From the NCBI GenBank assembly GCA_900544545.1, contig UQVY01000009.1, positions 1 to 64,000 of the forward strand: a stretch of 64,000 bases of DNA. Reading direction: 5' to 3'. This document shows, in pieces, positions 8,547 to 16,897 of the stretch; position 1 is the first letter of the stretch; every line of letters begins with the position of its first letter. Position numbers and translations under genes: made by a program. The DNA is from an uncultured Eubacteriales bacterium (GTDB taxonomy: Bacteria > Bacillota > Clostridia > Christensenellales > CAG-314). Under the pieces are notes generated by a model. The model made no database searches and was not told the origin of the DNA. It saw only the letters and a list, made by a program, of their open reading frames with translations.

Positions 8547-9917
8547 CTATTTCTGTCCGTCTGTGTGCGGCGGATGATAAAACGGCATTCTTGGGTTTGC
8601 ATTATGGCTATTGATGCGGGGCAGGCTTTCGAGCGGGATAGCGTAGAACCGTTCCTTGATGAAATTCCCGTTCATGTTGTCGATGATTTTTGCAGTCTGT
8701 TCCGCATAAGCGCCGGTCATATCAAACTCTGCAAGGCGAATGACCTGAAAGCGGTGTCTACTAATGGTGGTATGAATGATCTCTCCGGTTTCGCCTTCTC
8801 CATAGGGAGTATAGGCGTAGGTCACCGACTGCACTTTTTTCTCGCCGTCTTCCTTTACAAGCACCATATCAGTTTGCTTTAAAGTAACGCCGTCGCAGAA
8901 CCCCAAAGCACATAGTTCCTTTGCGAACTTCTCAATAGCGGTTTTGCGTTTTTTCTCAATGCTCTTCTCACCCGAAGCACCTTGCTTCAGGGCAATCTCC
9001 GCATAGGTGCTGGGCTTAAAAATGCCGAAACAGTCAAAACACACGCCGAGAGAAAGGGATAAAATTTGCTTATCCTTAGGGGTGATTTTATCGGCGGCAT
9101 CGCGGAAATAGGTTCGGTAAATACTGCGCAGAACTTCCTCAAACAGGGACACGGACGGGTCTACAATCAGTTCGTCCGAAACGGTGCCGTCCGCTGTATT
9201 TTCGTTTTCCTCTGTCGGGACAATGCCGATGGGATATTCGCAAGCCTTGCCGACAGCGACAAGTTCGGTAACTTTTTTCTCGGCAAAGCCCGTCTCTTTT
9301 ACGGCAAGCGCAATACGCGCATCGGCGGAAAGCTCGGGAGCGCTGTTATAAATGCGCATAACCTTACGCAGCTCGGCGTACCCGTTTTGCGTCGGCACGG
9401 TGCAGGCGTTTTTCGTTGTGCGGATATAATCTAACTGCCGCATGACCGCCGCCTTTTTCACATACTGCAACAGCGGAATGGGGTCGGCGGCGTCATAGCC
9501 GAGAAAGGCAAACCACAATGTTTCCAAAAAGATTTGCTTGATGTCCTCTGTATCGTCCGCAGACAGATTATAATGCGAAACAAACCGTTCGGCGCGGCTT
9601 TGCAGCACCGGCTCATAGGCGCGGATAAACGCTCCAAAATATCCTTTATCACCGTTTTTGATTGCCTCAATAAAATATGCGTTCAGGTCATCGAACCGCA
9701 CGCCGATTTTATCGCTTTCGGTAAAGGCAGATGCGCGTTCGATTTTTTCTTTGCAGAAATATTTGATACGCAGAATTTCATCGTTGATTTCACAAAGCCG
9801 CAGCTTACCGGAACGGACAGAAGACAGAATATCGTTCCATATCGTCGGCTCGTGCAGCCGCTTATCCGTAATGCCGCAAAGCAGTTTTTCGGCTGCCTTT
9901 TTGTATTCGGCGTTCAT
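8547..9917 (-). CDS. Large sigma-70-like protein (sigma region 2 and 4 homology), mobile-element associated
   Basis: I place the start at the ATG at 9917, where AAGGGGG precedes it by 8 nt; an upstream ATG at 9983 would overlap the preceding gene. The resulting 456-residue protein has a sigma region 2-like helix set near the N-terminus (FIRAYEPVLQSRAERFV, then DDTEDIKQIFLETLW and AVMRQLDYIR). A region 4-like segment follows near its middle-to-end (ITPKDKQILSLSLGV, YAEIALKQGASGEKSI). It is far longer than ECF sigma factors (about 180 residues) and has a C-terminal extension ending in HPPHTDGQK. It may direct transcription of element genes or be a repurposed DNA-binding protein. It follows the DUF6076 gene by 31 nt and ends at a strong terminator. 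Confidence 0.6.
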   Translation of the reverse strand: MNAEYKKAAEKLLCGITDKRLHEPTIWNDILSSVRSGKLRLCEINDEILRIKYFCKEKIERASAFTESDKIGVRFDDLNAYFIEAIKNGDKGYFGAFIRAYEPVLQSRAERFVSHYNLSADDTEDIKQIFLETLWFAFLGYDAADPIPLLQYVKKAAVMRQLDYIRTTKNACTVPTQNGYAELRKVMRIYNSAPELSADARIALAVKETGFAEKKVTELVAVGKACEYPIGIVPTEENENTADGTVSDELIVDPSVSLFEEVLRSIYRTYFRDAADKITPKDKQILSLSLGVCFDCFGIFKPSTYAEIALKQGASGEKSIEKKRKTAIEKFAKELCALGFCDGVTLKQTDMVLVKEDGEKKVQSVTYAYTPYGEGETGEIIHTTISRHRFQVIRLAEFDMTGAYAEQTAKIIDNMNGNFIKERFYAIPLESLPRINSHNANPRMPFYHPPHTDGQK

Positions 9918-9948
9918 ACGCGCACCCCCTTCCCAAAGAAAAATAAAT

Positions 9949-11145
9949 TTATTTTTTGCCCAGTGCCGCTTTTGCCTCGGCAATCAGGTTCAGCAAAATC
10001 ATATCCTGCTCATACTGATTTTGCGCGTAATCAAAATCAATCTGCGCCTCCTCATAATGCCGTTTGGCAAGCTCGATTGCCTTATCGCACACATCAATAT
10101 CATATTTGGCGGACGGCAGATTTTTATTGGTTTTGTGCTTTTCGTTGCGCAGAGAATCGTATCTCTTTTTCCAAGTCGCATAGCCGAAACCGTCCTTTTT
10201 CTTTTGCTTCGGCATATTCAGTTTATTTTTTGCAACGTATGCGCAGGGAACGCCGTACTCCGGATTGACGGTGCTGCAATACAACTGCTTATGCGCGGTT
10301 TCCATAAAGAAAAATCGGTGACAGATTCCGCATTGCCAGGAGTAATGTCCGGCGGCGAGTCCTTCGAACAGATCGGTAACATAAAAATTGAGCATACGGT
10401 CGAAATGAATTCGGCGGCCGAGCATAGCAGAGCCGTTTTTGTTTTCAAGGACAACCGGCGCCATCCAAACGCCAGGCTCAAGCGTAAAATTGTGCGTAAT
10501 TTCAGTAGCGTTCAGTTCATCAATCCATTCCGCCACTTCTTCTTTTCCGAAAAATTCTTTTGTAAAACCGGCAAGGAGAACTTTGTCCCGAAATCCGTTC
10601 TCGGTGAGGTTTACAAAATACATCATCGCAACCTTATAAAAATTGAAGGTGTCGGCGCAAAGATAAATGTAAGATTTTATGAATTCGGTAAGAACGATAA
10701 CATGGTCATGCATAGCCGTGCCTTCGGGAACAAAATTGATATTCGGTATCGGCAGGGAAGAAAAGCTGCGCTGCCACTCTTTGATTTTATCATCGCCGAG
10801 AAGCAAATCAATATGTTCGTACTCTTCGCTGATATTAAAATACGAAAACGGTTTTATTTTTCCGATAATATCAAGTATTTTTTCTACGGTCTTCCGAATG
10901 CTTGTAAACAGCTCATCGCTGTAATTTTCCGCATTCAGTCGGTTATACAAATCATTGAGTTTATCGCCCGTCTTAAAAACGTAGAGCAACTTGTCGGCGG
11001 GGATGTTTAATATATCGTGCGTAACAATTCCGAGCGGCAAAGTTTTGCCGCCTAAAACAAAATCATCGCCTACAAAATCAACAGAGAATTTATAAAAATT
11101 CGCGTCGCCCACGGGTTTTGTTTCAATCAGATTCATGCGTGCCAC
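9949..11145 (-). CDS. DUF6076 family protein with zinc-ribbon-like motif
   Basis: The 398-residue protein has an uncharacterised N-terminal two thirds, then a cysteine cluster CGICHRFFF (about 275-283) followed by LYCS and VPCAYV, which resembles a zinc-binding knuckle. A basic/helical C-terminus rich in Lys and Glu follows (about 310-398). It resembles the DUF6076 proteins of clostridial mobile elements. No enzymatic motif is evident, and a nucleic-acid-binding role is plausible from the zinc motif plus basic tail. It is divergent from the RecA-like ATPase gene (195-nt gap) and cotranscribed with the sigma-like gene downstream. Confidence 0.65.
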   Translation of the reverse strand: MARMNLIETKPVGDANFYKFSVDFVGDDFVLGGKTLPLGIVTHDILNIPADKLLYVFKTGDKLNDLYNRLNAENYSDELFTSIRKTVEKILDIIGKIKPFSYFNISEEYEHIDLLLGDDKIKEWQRSFSSLPIPNINFVPEGTAMHDHVIVLTEFIKSYIYLCADTFNFYKVAMMYFVNLTENGFRDKVLLAGFTKEFFGKEEVAEWIDELNATEITHNFTLEPGVWMAPVVLENKNGSAMLGRRIHFDRMLNFYVTDLFEGLAAGHYSWQCGICHRFFFMETAHKQLYCSTVNPEYGVPCAYVAKNKLNMPKQKKKDGFGYATWKKRYDSLRNEKHKTNKNLPSAKYDIDVCDKAIELAKRHYEEAQIDFDYAQNQYEQDMILLNLIAEAKAALGKK

Positions 11146-11340
11146 CTCGTTTCCGTAATCAGTATATCATAAAATCATTTCGCTGTCATCGGAAATTACA
11201 AAAATTTCAGAAACGAATTTTTGCACTCACAGCATTTTATGTGATTTTTCTGTTTTCAGCCATTAGATAGATAGGAGAGCGAAAGCATCGGTTCCGCCGC
11301 CGCTGCTTTTGCTCTTACTTTTTTGCAAGGAGAATTCAGT

Positions 11341-12360
11341 ATGACTGACGAAAAAACAAAACTTGCCGTTATCGACGGCGAAACCTTAATGGACATGAAA
11401 CTTCCGCCGACAAAGTTTTGTGTTGACACGCTGCTGCCGCAGGGGTTATGCATCCTCGGTGGCGCATCAAAAATCGGCAAATCGTGGTGGGTGCTGGATC
11501 TGTGTGTGCGTATTGCAAAGGGTGAACCGATGTGGGATCTGAAAACGACCGGAGGAACAACGCTGTACCTTTGCTTGGAGGACACCCTGCGCCGCGTGCA
11601 GAACCGTCTGCTTTGCATCACCGATGAAGTGCCGCCCAATGCGTTTTTTGCGACCTCTGCCGGAACGCTGTCCGGCGGTCTGTGCGAACAGATACGGGAT
11701 TTTGTGAAAGAGCATCCCGACACGGTTTTTGTTGCCGTGGATACCTTTCAGATCGTGCGCAACAACAGCATCGACACCTCTTACGCAAACGACTATGAGG
11801 AAATACGGATATTAAAACAGCTGGCGGACGAGCTCGATATCTGTCTTCTGCTGGTGCATCACCTGCGCAAACAGGGCGACAGCGATCCGTTCAACAAGCT
11901 GACCGGCACCACCGGAATCGTAGGCGCAGTGGATACCGCCTTTGTGTTGGACAAGAGCCGCCGCAATGCCGACAGCGCCACCCTCTACTGCACCGGCCGT
12001 GATGTGGAGGATCGCCAGCTTGAATTGCAGTTTTCCAAAGAGGAATTTGTTTGGAAAATGCTCGGCGACAGTATGGAGAACCGGGAAATGCTGCTGCCGA
12101 AGGAGATGGAACTGCTGGTCGAATTTATGAAAGTGCAGAAAAAATACAGCGGCAGCAACACGGAGTTTTGCGAGCGGTATAACGAATACGCAGGACAGGC
12201 GATATCGGCAAGAGGGCTGAAACGGCTGATGAATCTATGGGAATACCACCTTGCCGATTTCGGCGTGCGTTTTCGCAGTCACCGCAGCAACGGCGCCCGA
12301 CTGCTGGAAATCGAATATTCCTTTTCTGCCGGTGACGAAAGTGCCGTTGGTGACGGTTAA
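11341..12360 (+). CDS. RecA-fold AAA ATPase (RepA/AAA_25 helicase-like), element replication or mobilization
   Basis: The start is the ATG at 11341, with AAGGAG 9 nt upstream. The 339-residue protein has Walker A GGASKIGKSWW (residues about 39-49) and a strand-loop TLYLCLED. Walker B-like VFVAVDTFQIV and the downstream LLLVHHLRKQ match hexameric RepA-type (AAA_25) ATPases of plasmids and integrative elements. These unwind DNA at replication origins or support element maintenance. It begins the plus-strand mobilization module, and the oriT-like intergenic region follows immediately. Confidence 0.85.
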   Translation: MTDEKTKLAVIDGETLMDMKLPPTKFCVDTLLPQGLCILGGASKIGKSWWVLDLCVRIAKGEPMWDLKTTGGTTLYLCLEDTLRRVQNRLLCITDEVPPNAFFATSAGTLSGGLCEQIRDFVKEHPDTVFVAVDTFQIVRNNSIDTSYANDYEEIRILKQLADELDICLLLVHHLRKQGDSDPFNKLTGTTGIVGAVDTAFVLDKSRRNADSATLYCTGRDVEDRQLELQFSKEEFVWKMLGDSMENREMLLPKEMELLVEFMKVQKKYSGSNTEFCERYNEYAGQAISARGLKRLMNLWEYHLADFGVRFRSHRSNGARLLEIEYSFSAGDESAVGDG

Positions 12361-12728
12361 ATCGGTGTACCCCCAATCGGTTCGTCCCAAGCGTTCCTTT
12401 CGTCCCTGTCGGCGGTTTACAGGCGGTTTGTGCCGCTTTCGGCGGGGAGTATGGATAAACCGCCGATGCGCCGGAAACAACGCGAATTCGGGACGTTTGC
12501 GGGAGCGTCGGTTTTACCGATTTCCCGGACTTCGTCCGGGGCAAGCAGAGCGCCCGGCTGTCCGCTCGGCGCAACTCGCCCTTTTGGCTCGTTTTGCCGC
12601 AGGCGGCAAAAGCTTCGCTTTTCGGGCGGTTGCTCCTCTCCCCAAAAAGTCTTGCGACTTTTCGGGGACCCCATTATTTTCGGGCGGCAGCCCGAACCCA
12701 CTGAATTTAGAAACGGAGAGTGATAAAC
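12361..12728 (+). other. Hairpin-rich intergenic region, candidate oriT
   Basis: No convincing gene lies in these 368 bases; the open frames here translate to low-complexity Arg/Pro/Gly/Ser-rich sequence. Three strong inverted repeats are visible. One is at 12524-12540 (7-bp arms CCCGGAC/GTCCGGG), one at 12592-12611 (9-bp arms TTTTGCCGC/GCGGCAAAA), and one at 12640-12667 (12-bp arms with one mismatch, TTGC loop). A hairpin-rich stretch directly upstream of mobC and the relaxase is the usual location of an origin of transfer. The nick site is not identifiable by eye. Confidence 0.55.
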
Positions 12729-13046
12729 ATGAGTAAACCAAGACTGCGTGACACCACGCTGACGATTCGGCTGACCAAAGCCGAAAAAGAACGCATTGAA
12801 CGCAACGCAAAACGCGCCGAGCGCAGCATCACCGACTATCTCGTTTTACTGTCACTGGAAACGCCCATCCACGTTGCGGAAGATGTAAAGCCTTTGCTGA
12901 TCGAACTCAAACGCATCGGCAACAACCTGAATCAAATCACGGCGAAGATCAATGCCGGCGCGTTTCGGTCATACAACTTCGAAGATATGATCGACGGGCA
13001 GAAGATGATCTACGAGCAACTGCTGGACATTGCGAGGAAAGGATAA
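12729..13046 (+). CDS. mobC: MobC-like relaxosome accessory protein
   Basis: The ATG at 12729 follows GGAG by 11 nt; an in-frame GTG at 12720 is less likely. The 105-residue protein starts with a ribbon-helix-helix-like segment (TTLTIRLTKAEKERIERNAK). It then has the MobC signature around LLIELKRIGNNLNQITAKIN (about 57-76). MobC proteins bind oriT and help the relaxase melt and nick it. Its stop overlaps the relaxase start at 13046 (TAATG), so the two are translationally coupled. Confidence 0.9.
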   Translation: MSKPRLRDTTLTIRLTKAEKERIERNAKRAERSITDYLVLLSLETPIHVAEDVKPLLIELKRIGNNLNQITAKINAGAFRSYNFEDMIDGQKMIYEQLLDIARKG

Positions 13047-14497
13047 TGGCAACGGTAAGTTTTATTCCCGAATCGAGGCAAAGCATCAGCGCAATGAAAG
13101 CGGTAATCGAATACTGTTTGCAGCAGAAAAAGGTTGCGGACGCAGACAGCGGCCGCCGATTGGTGAGCGGTGTAAACTGCAACGGCGAAAATGCGTTCAC
13201 GGAATTTATGGCGACCAAGACTGCGCATCACAAAAAAGGCGGAATGAATTTTTATCATTATGTGCAGTCCTTTTCGCCGAGCGAAAGCGTAACCGCCGAG
13301 CAGGTGCACCAAATCGGTTTGGCGTTTGCGAAAAAAGCGTGGCCGGGGCATGAGGTGCTGGTGACCACGCACACCGACACCGCGCATCTGCACAACCACT
13401 TTGTCATCAACTCCGTGCATTACGAAAACGGAAGGAAACTCCGCCAAAATCCCGGAACGCTGACAAAGCTGCGCTCACTCAGCGACGGCATCTGTCGGCA
13501 GCACGGGCTGAGCGTTCTGGAACCGTATAAAAAAGACGGCGCAAACATTTCAAGCCGCGAGTACCGCGCCGCGGCAAAGGGCGACAGCTGGAAGTTCAAG
13601 CTGATGTCCGATATTGATTTTGTGATGAACCGCAGCGGCAGCCGTGCGGATTTTATACGGGAGATGCAGCGGCTCGGCTACAAGGTCACATGGACGGACG
13701 AGCGAAAATATATCACCTTCACTTGCCCGAACGGAATGAAGTGCAGGGATATACGCCTGCACGACGAAAAATATTTGAAAGAGGTATTGGAATATGAATT
13801 CACAATCAGAAAACAGCACACAGCAGAACTCGGCAATGGATATGCTGAGGAAGAAAAACGCACGGACGCTGTCCGAGCTGGAACAGATCCCGTATCAGCC
13901 GCAGGTGTATGCGATCCCGATAGAACAGCGCAAGCGGGAGAGCAAGCTGCTGGCGGACGCGGTGGAGTTTCAGCCGAAACTGTATCAGATGATCGAACGG
14001 CTGGCGACGGCGGAGGAACTGAGCGATCACTGCACCCGGATACAGAATATCGAGGCGGAGTATATGGAAAAGACAGTGCGGGAAGTGGTGACGGAGAACC
14101 GAAAAACGGCGGCGCAGATGCAGAACCTCGTCGAACAGGCTGGGAAGAATCAAGAGCAGTTTATTTTGAATTGCTCCGAAACCCTTTCAAAGAGTACAAA
14201 GACGCTGGACAGCGCGATAGAGAAACTGCACCAAAAAATATTGAAAATTATGATAGCCACGGCGGTATCGGCAGTGGCGCTGTCGCTACTGGTCTGCGTG
14301 GTATTCTGGAAGCTGGCAGTATAATTGACGGCACTGCCGAAGACCCGGAGGAACGCCGAAAGCGCATTGAGGCGCAGGAAAACGCCTCCAACCTCGGTGC
14401 CGTTATCGGGCTTGCGGTCGGTATCCTCTCCGCCGCAGCCGACAGCGAGGAAGATATAATCGCCGAGGAAAACGACGGACCTACTATAATGATGTAG
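13046..14497 (+). CDS. MOBP-type relaxase (MobA/VirD2 family)
   Basis: This is a 483-residue relaxase. The N-terminal catalytic domain (about 1-250) contains the metal-binding three-His motif HTDTAHLHNHFVINSVH (108-124), which nicks oriT and stays covalently bound to the 5' end during conjugative transfer. The C-terminal part (about 255-410) is Gly/Arg/Glu-rich and low in complexity. It is the shadow of a second gene in another frame (13794-14324), after which a conserved-looking segment with LEAGSIIDGTAEDPEERRKR resumes. No VirB or coupling-protein genes are visible, so the element seems mobilizable rather than self-transmissible, at least within this window. Confidence 0.9.
   Translation: MATVSFIPESRQSISAMKAVIEYCLQQKKVADADSGRRLVSGVNCNGENAFTEFMATKTAHHKKGGMNFYHYVQSFSPSESVTAEQVHQIGLAFAKKAWPGHEVLVTTHTDTAHLHNHFVINSVHYENGRKLRQNPGTLTKLRSLSDGICRQHGLSVLEPYKKDGANISSREYRAAAKGDSWKFKLMSDIDFVMNRSGSRADFIREMQRLGYKVTWTDERKYITFTCPNGMKCRDIRLHDEKYLKEVLEYEFTIRKQHTAELGNGYAEEEKRTDAVRAGTDPVSAAGVCDPDRTAQAGEQAAGGRGGVSAETVSDDRTAGDGGGTERSLHPDTEYRGGVYGKDSAGSGDGEPKNGGADAEPRRTGWEESRAVYFELLRNPFKEYKDAGQRDRETAPKNIENYDSHGGIGSGAVATGLRGILEAGSIIDGTAEDPEERRKRIEAQENASNLGAVIGLAVGILSAAADSEEDIIAEENDGPTIMM
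13794..14324 (+). CDS. Coiled-coil protein with C-terminal membrane anchor, overprinted inside the relaxase gene
   Basis: This 176-residue protein is encoded entirely within the relaxase gene in a different forward frame. It has the hallmarks of a real product: an ordered helical region about 25-140 with no low complexity, coiled-coil-like heptads (about 100-150), and one C-terminal hydrophobic segment (about 154-172, IMIATAVSAVALSLLVCVVF). I recall similar TM/coiled-coil proteins overlapping relaxase genes in clostridial mobilizable elements. It may tether the relaxosome to the membrane, which is inference. The overlapping relaxase frame shows the biased composition expected of the passive partner. 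Confidence 0.75.
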   Translation: MNSQSENSTQQNSAMDMLRKKNARTLSELEQIPYQPQVYAIPIEQRKRESKLLADAVEFQPKLYQMIERLATAEELSDHCTRIQNIEAEYMEKTVREVVTENRKTAAQMQNLVEQAGKNQEQFILNCSETLSKSTKTLDSAIEKLHQKILKIMIATAVSAVALSLLVCVVFWKLAV

Positions 14498-14513
14498 GAG
14501 AAAGGAATTGTCT

Positions 14514-14870
14514 ATGACGAAAAAAGAACACGAAAAAGAATTGCGCTACTATCCGGCAGCGCTGACCGCCGCCGAGGTCGCGGAGATCCTGCGGGTCAGC
14601 ACCAAGACGGTATACAAGCTGATAAAAGAAAGGTCCCTTCCGGCAGTGAAGGTCGGCAGAGAAAACCGCATTGCCAAATCACAGCTGATTGACTATCTGC
14701 GGCAAAGGGAACGACCGGGTTCGAACCCAAAGGTCTGTTTTCTTGAGAAAACTCCCGAAAAAGTCTGGACTTGTGCGGTGAGTTGTGATATTGTTCGTGT
14801 CAGCAAAAATAAAAAAGGAGTGAAAGCAAATGAATGCCATGACTACACTTGCAGCCAGCGTACAGGCTAA
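14514..14870 (+). CDS. Excisionase-like HTH protein adjacent to integrase
   Basis: The ATG at 14514 follows AAAGGA. The 118-residue product has a winged-helix excisionase domain at about 15-65 (LTAAEVAEILRVSTKTVYKL, then VKVGRENRIAKSQLIDYLRQ). After residue about 67 the sequence loses resemblance to the family and looks like translated intergenic DNA. A Tn916-Xis-like protein would end near there, so the tail may be a read-through. It overlaps the integrase start by 41 nt. The likely role is a directionality factor for excision. Confidence 0.85.
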   Translation: MTKKEHEKELRYYPAALTAAEVAEILRVSTKTVYKLIKERSLPAVKVGRENRIAKSQLIDYLRQRERPGSNPKVCFLEKTPEKVWTCAVSCDIVRVSKNKKGVKANECHDYTCSQRTG

Positions 14871-16026
14871 GAAAGGCCGTCTCTATGCCGTGATACAGGT
14901 CAGAGAGAACGGCAGGACAAAGCCTGTATGGCGTGCGCTGGGGCTGCCCGAAAGCGCCAACAAATCAAAGGTGAACAAAGCCTACCGAGAGGTGGTGCAA
15001 GCCTTTGAACAAACCTACGCAGAGCAGATCACGCAAAACAAAAAGCCTGCCTCGGATATTCCGATCTACGACTATATGTGCGCCCACTATAAAAAGATCG
15101 AGAAAAACATTCAAAAGAGTACCGCCGAAAGCTACCGCGGAATGATAAACGGTAGAATTCGGCGGTATTTTACTGCCCGAAAGGAACTGACGGTCGGCAG
15201 CATCACCGCAAAGGACATTGAGGATTTTTACGAGTGGATGTTCGAATCGGGCGTAGTCGCCAACACCGTTATCCACTACCACACTGTCCTGCACAGTGCC
15301 TTCAAACGGGCTTTCAAGGACGGGCTGATTGACTCCAATCCCTTTGACCGCATCGACCGCCCGAAGAAAAACAAGTTCACCGGAGAAAACTATTCCGAGG
15401 AGGAGCTGATCGCCATGCTCGGGCTTATCCGCGGGGATATTATCTATCCGGCGGTCATGCTGGCGGGCGGCTTGGGGCTGCGCCGCAGCGAGGCGTTGGG
15501 TGCACGGTGGTCGAGGGTAGATTGGGAAAAGAAAACCATACTGCTCGACACAAAGATCATTGAGTATAAGGAAAACGGCAAGGTTATCGTCGAACCCGTG
15601 GAGGAAATGAAAAACAAATCCAGCCGCCGCACGCTGCCGCTGCCGGACCCGGTGTATGAAATGCTGTGCGAGGAGCGGGAAAAGCAGGACCTGTACCGGC
15701 GAATGTTCAAGGGCAGCTACAACCGCAAATACGACGATTATATCTGCGTCGATCAGCTCGGCGGGCTGATACGCCCGAATCGGGTCACGCAGCGGTTCGC
15801 CGACCTTATCAGGCAATACGGTCTGCGCAAAATTCGGTTTCACGATCTGCGCCACACCTTCGCCAGCATCCTCATCAATCAGGATGTTCCGCTGCTGAAT
15901 GTATCGACCTTCCTCGGGCACTCCGACCTGTCCACCACGGCAAATATCTATGCCCATCTGGATAAGTCCAAGAAACAGGAAAGCGCCGATGTGATCAGCA
16001 GTATCTTTAATAAAGCAAAAGAATGA
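14830..16026 (+). CDS. int: Tyrosine recombinase/integrase
   Basis: This is a 398-residue integrase of the Tn916/phage type. It has an N-terminal arm-binding domain (about 10-70), a SAM-like core-binding domain (about 75-170) and a catalytic domain with Arg218 (GGLGLRRSE), His338-x-x-Arg341 (HDLRHTF), His364 (LGHSDL) and nucleophile Tyr374 (ANIYAHLD). The catalytic residues R-H-R-H-Y appear intact. AAAGGAG lies 10 nt before the ATG. It is expected to integrate and excise the island at an att site. The nearest classic target, the tRNA-Ser gene at 20980-21068, lies 5 kb away, so the true boundary is uncertain. Confidence 0.95.
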   Translation: MNAMTTLAASVQAKKGRLYAVIQVRENGRTKPVWRALGLPESANKSKVNKAYREVVQAFEQTYAEQITQNKKPASDIPIYDYMCAHYKKIEKNIQKSTAESYRGMINGRIRRYFTARKELTVGSITAKDIEDFYEWMFESGVVANTVIHYHTVLHSAFKRAFKDGLIDSNPFDRIDRPKKNKFTGENYSEEELIAMLGLIRGDIIYPAVMLAGGLGLRRSEALGARWSRVDWEKKTILLDTKIIEYKENGKVIVEPVEEMKNKSSRRTLPLPDPVYEMLCEEREKQDLYRRMFKGSYNRKYDDYICVDQLGGLIRPNRVTQRFADLIRQYGLRKIRFHDLRHTFASILINQDVPLLNVSTFLGHSDLSTTANIYAHLDKSKKQESADVISSIFNKAKE

Positions 16027-16046
16027 TGCGCCCACGGCGGGCGCAT
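16026..16046 (+). repeat. Perfect hairpin after the integrase gene
   Basis: ATGCGCCC and GGGCGCAT form an 8-bp perfect stem with a 5-nt loop beginning at the integrase stop codon. No T run follows, so it may be an mRNA-stability hairpin or a weak terminator between int and the next gene. Confidence 0.6.
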
Positions 16047-16075
16047 TAATGCTAACGGAAAGGATGATTTTATAT

Positions 16076-16675
16076 ATGACTGAAAAGCAATTTATGAGTG
16101 GGAGCGAGCTTCGCCAATACCTGCACATCTCCACGCGGAAAATGAAATATCTGATGGACAATAACTATATCCCGCACGAAAACACAGGACACACGACCCA
16201 TAAATATCGGGTGCGGACAGAGGATGCGGTGCGGTTCAAAGCCCAAATGGATACCGAGCCGGGCTTTTTATCAGAGTTGAGCGGAATGTTCTCCAACCGC
16301 ACCGAATGGCATCCGCTCCCGATGTTTGAAGCCACTCCGGAAAACTGCGAAGCCTTTCGGCGGTGGCTGAACTCACAGTGGGCAGAGTTGCCGGAGGCTC
16401 TGCCTACGCAAACGGCGGCGGAACTTGTCGGCCACAGCCCGCAGCGCATTCACGAATGGATACGGGAAGAAGTTCTGGTCGGCATTAAACTCGGCTCTAT
16501 ACAGTACTGCGCCAAAGCGGAATTTATCGGCTTTATGGCGTCACCGCAAAGGCTGGCGCACCCGCGCACGGAAAAATATAAGGAACTCATTCGGGAATTC
16601 AAGTACATACAGCGCCGTGAGCGTGAAAACGAACAGCGGCGGCAGAAAAGAAAAATGATGAAAGAAAGTACATAA
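16076..16675 (+). CDS. Putative DNA-binding protein downstream of integrase
   Basis: The start is placed at the ATG at 16076, with AAAGGA 12 nt upstream; the earlier in-frame ATGs lack a usable site. The 199-residue protein has two HTH-like units. One is near residues 6-50 (MSGSELRQYLHISTRKMKYL, then a wing ending KYRVRTED). The second is around 115-165 (TQTAAELVGHSPQRIHEW, then GIKLGSIQYCAKAEF). The C-terminus is strongly basic (RRERENEQRRQKRKMM). It may be a regulator or a second directionality factor of the element. I do not recognise a named family. A strong terminator follows the stop. Confidence 0.7.
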   Translation: MTEKQFMSGSELRQYLHISTRKMKYLMDNNYIPHENTGHTTHKYRVRTEDAVRFKAQMDTEPGFLSELSGMFSNRTEWHPLPMFEATPENCEAFRRWLNSQWAELPEALPTQTAAELVGHSPQRIHEWIREEVLVGIKLGSIQYCAKAEFIGFMASPQRLAHPRTEKYKELIREFKYIQRRERENEQRRQKRKMMKEST

Positions 16676-16680
16676 TTTAT

Positions 16681-16713
16681 GCCTCACCGGAAACGGTGAG
16701 GCAGCATTTTTTT
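16681..16713 (+). terminator. Rho-independent terminator closing the mobilization/integration module
   Basis: GCCTCACC and GGTGAGGC (8-bp perfect stem, GGAAAC loop) lie 5 nt after the stop at 16675 and are followed by AGCA and seven T residues. Confidence 0.9.
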
Positions 16714-16741
16714 GTTTCTGACGGGTCGAACTATGAGAACA

Positions 16742-16766
16742 GCAAAATAAGATTCCCTTATTTTGC
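16742..16766. repeat. 10-bp perfect inverted repeat with a related copy downstream
   Basis: Arms GCAAAATAAG and CTTATTTTGC flank ATTCC. About 25 bp downstream a related sequence (AAATAAGGGAATTCC, 16791-16805) repeats part of the arm. A further hairpin with CCGCAGCC/GGCTGCGG arms lies at about 16841-16876. The stretch 16676-16897 holds no gene. Repeats of this kind near int could be recombinase arm sites or one end of the element. Confidence 0.5.
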
Positions 16767-16897
16767 ACCGTATTTTAGGGGAAACGGAATGGAAATAAGG
16801 GAATTCCTTTATTGGGGTAGGTTTTTGCAGTGTCAAAACCGCAGCCACGAACCTCATTTGAAAGGTCGGGGCTGCGGTGCTCATTTATAACGATTTT

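Noticed and set aside
12430..12723. Possible 97-codon gene upstream of mobC
   Set aside because: It has no ribosome binding site, its translation is low-complexity Arg/Pro/Ser, and it is built on three inverted repeats; better explained as an oriT region.
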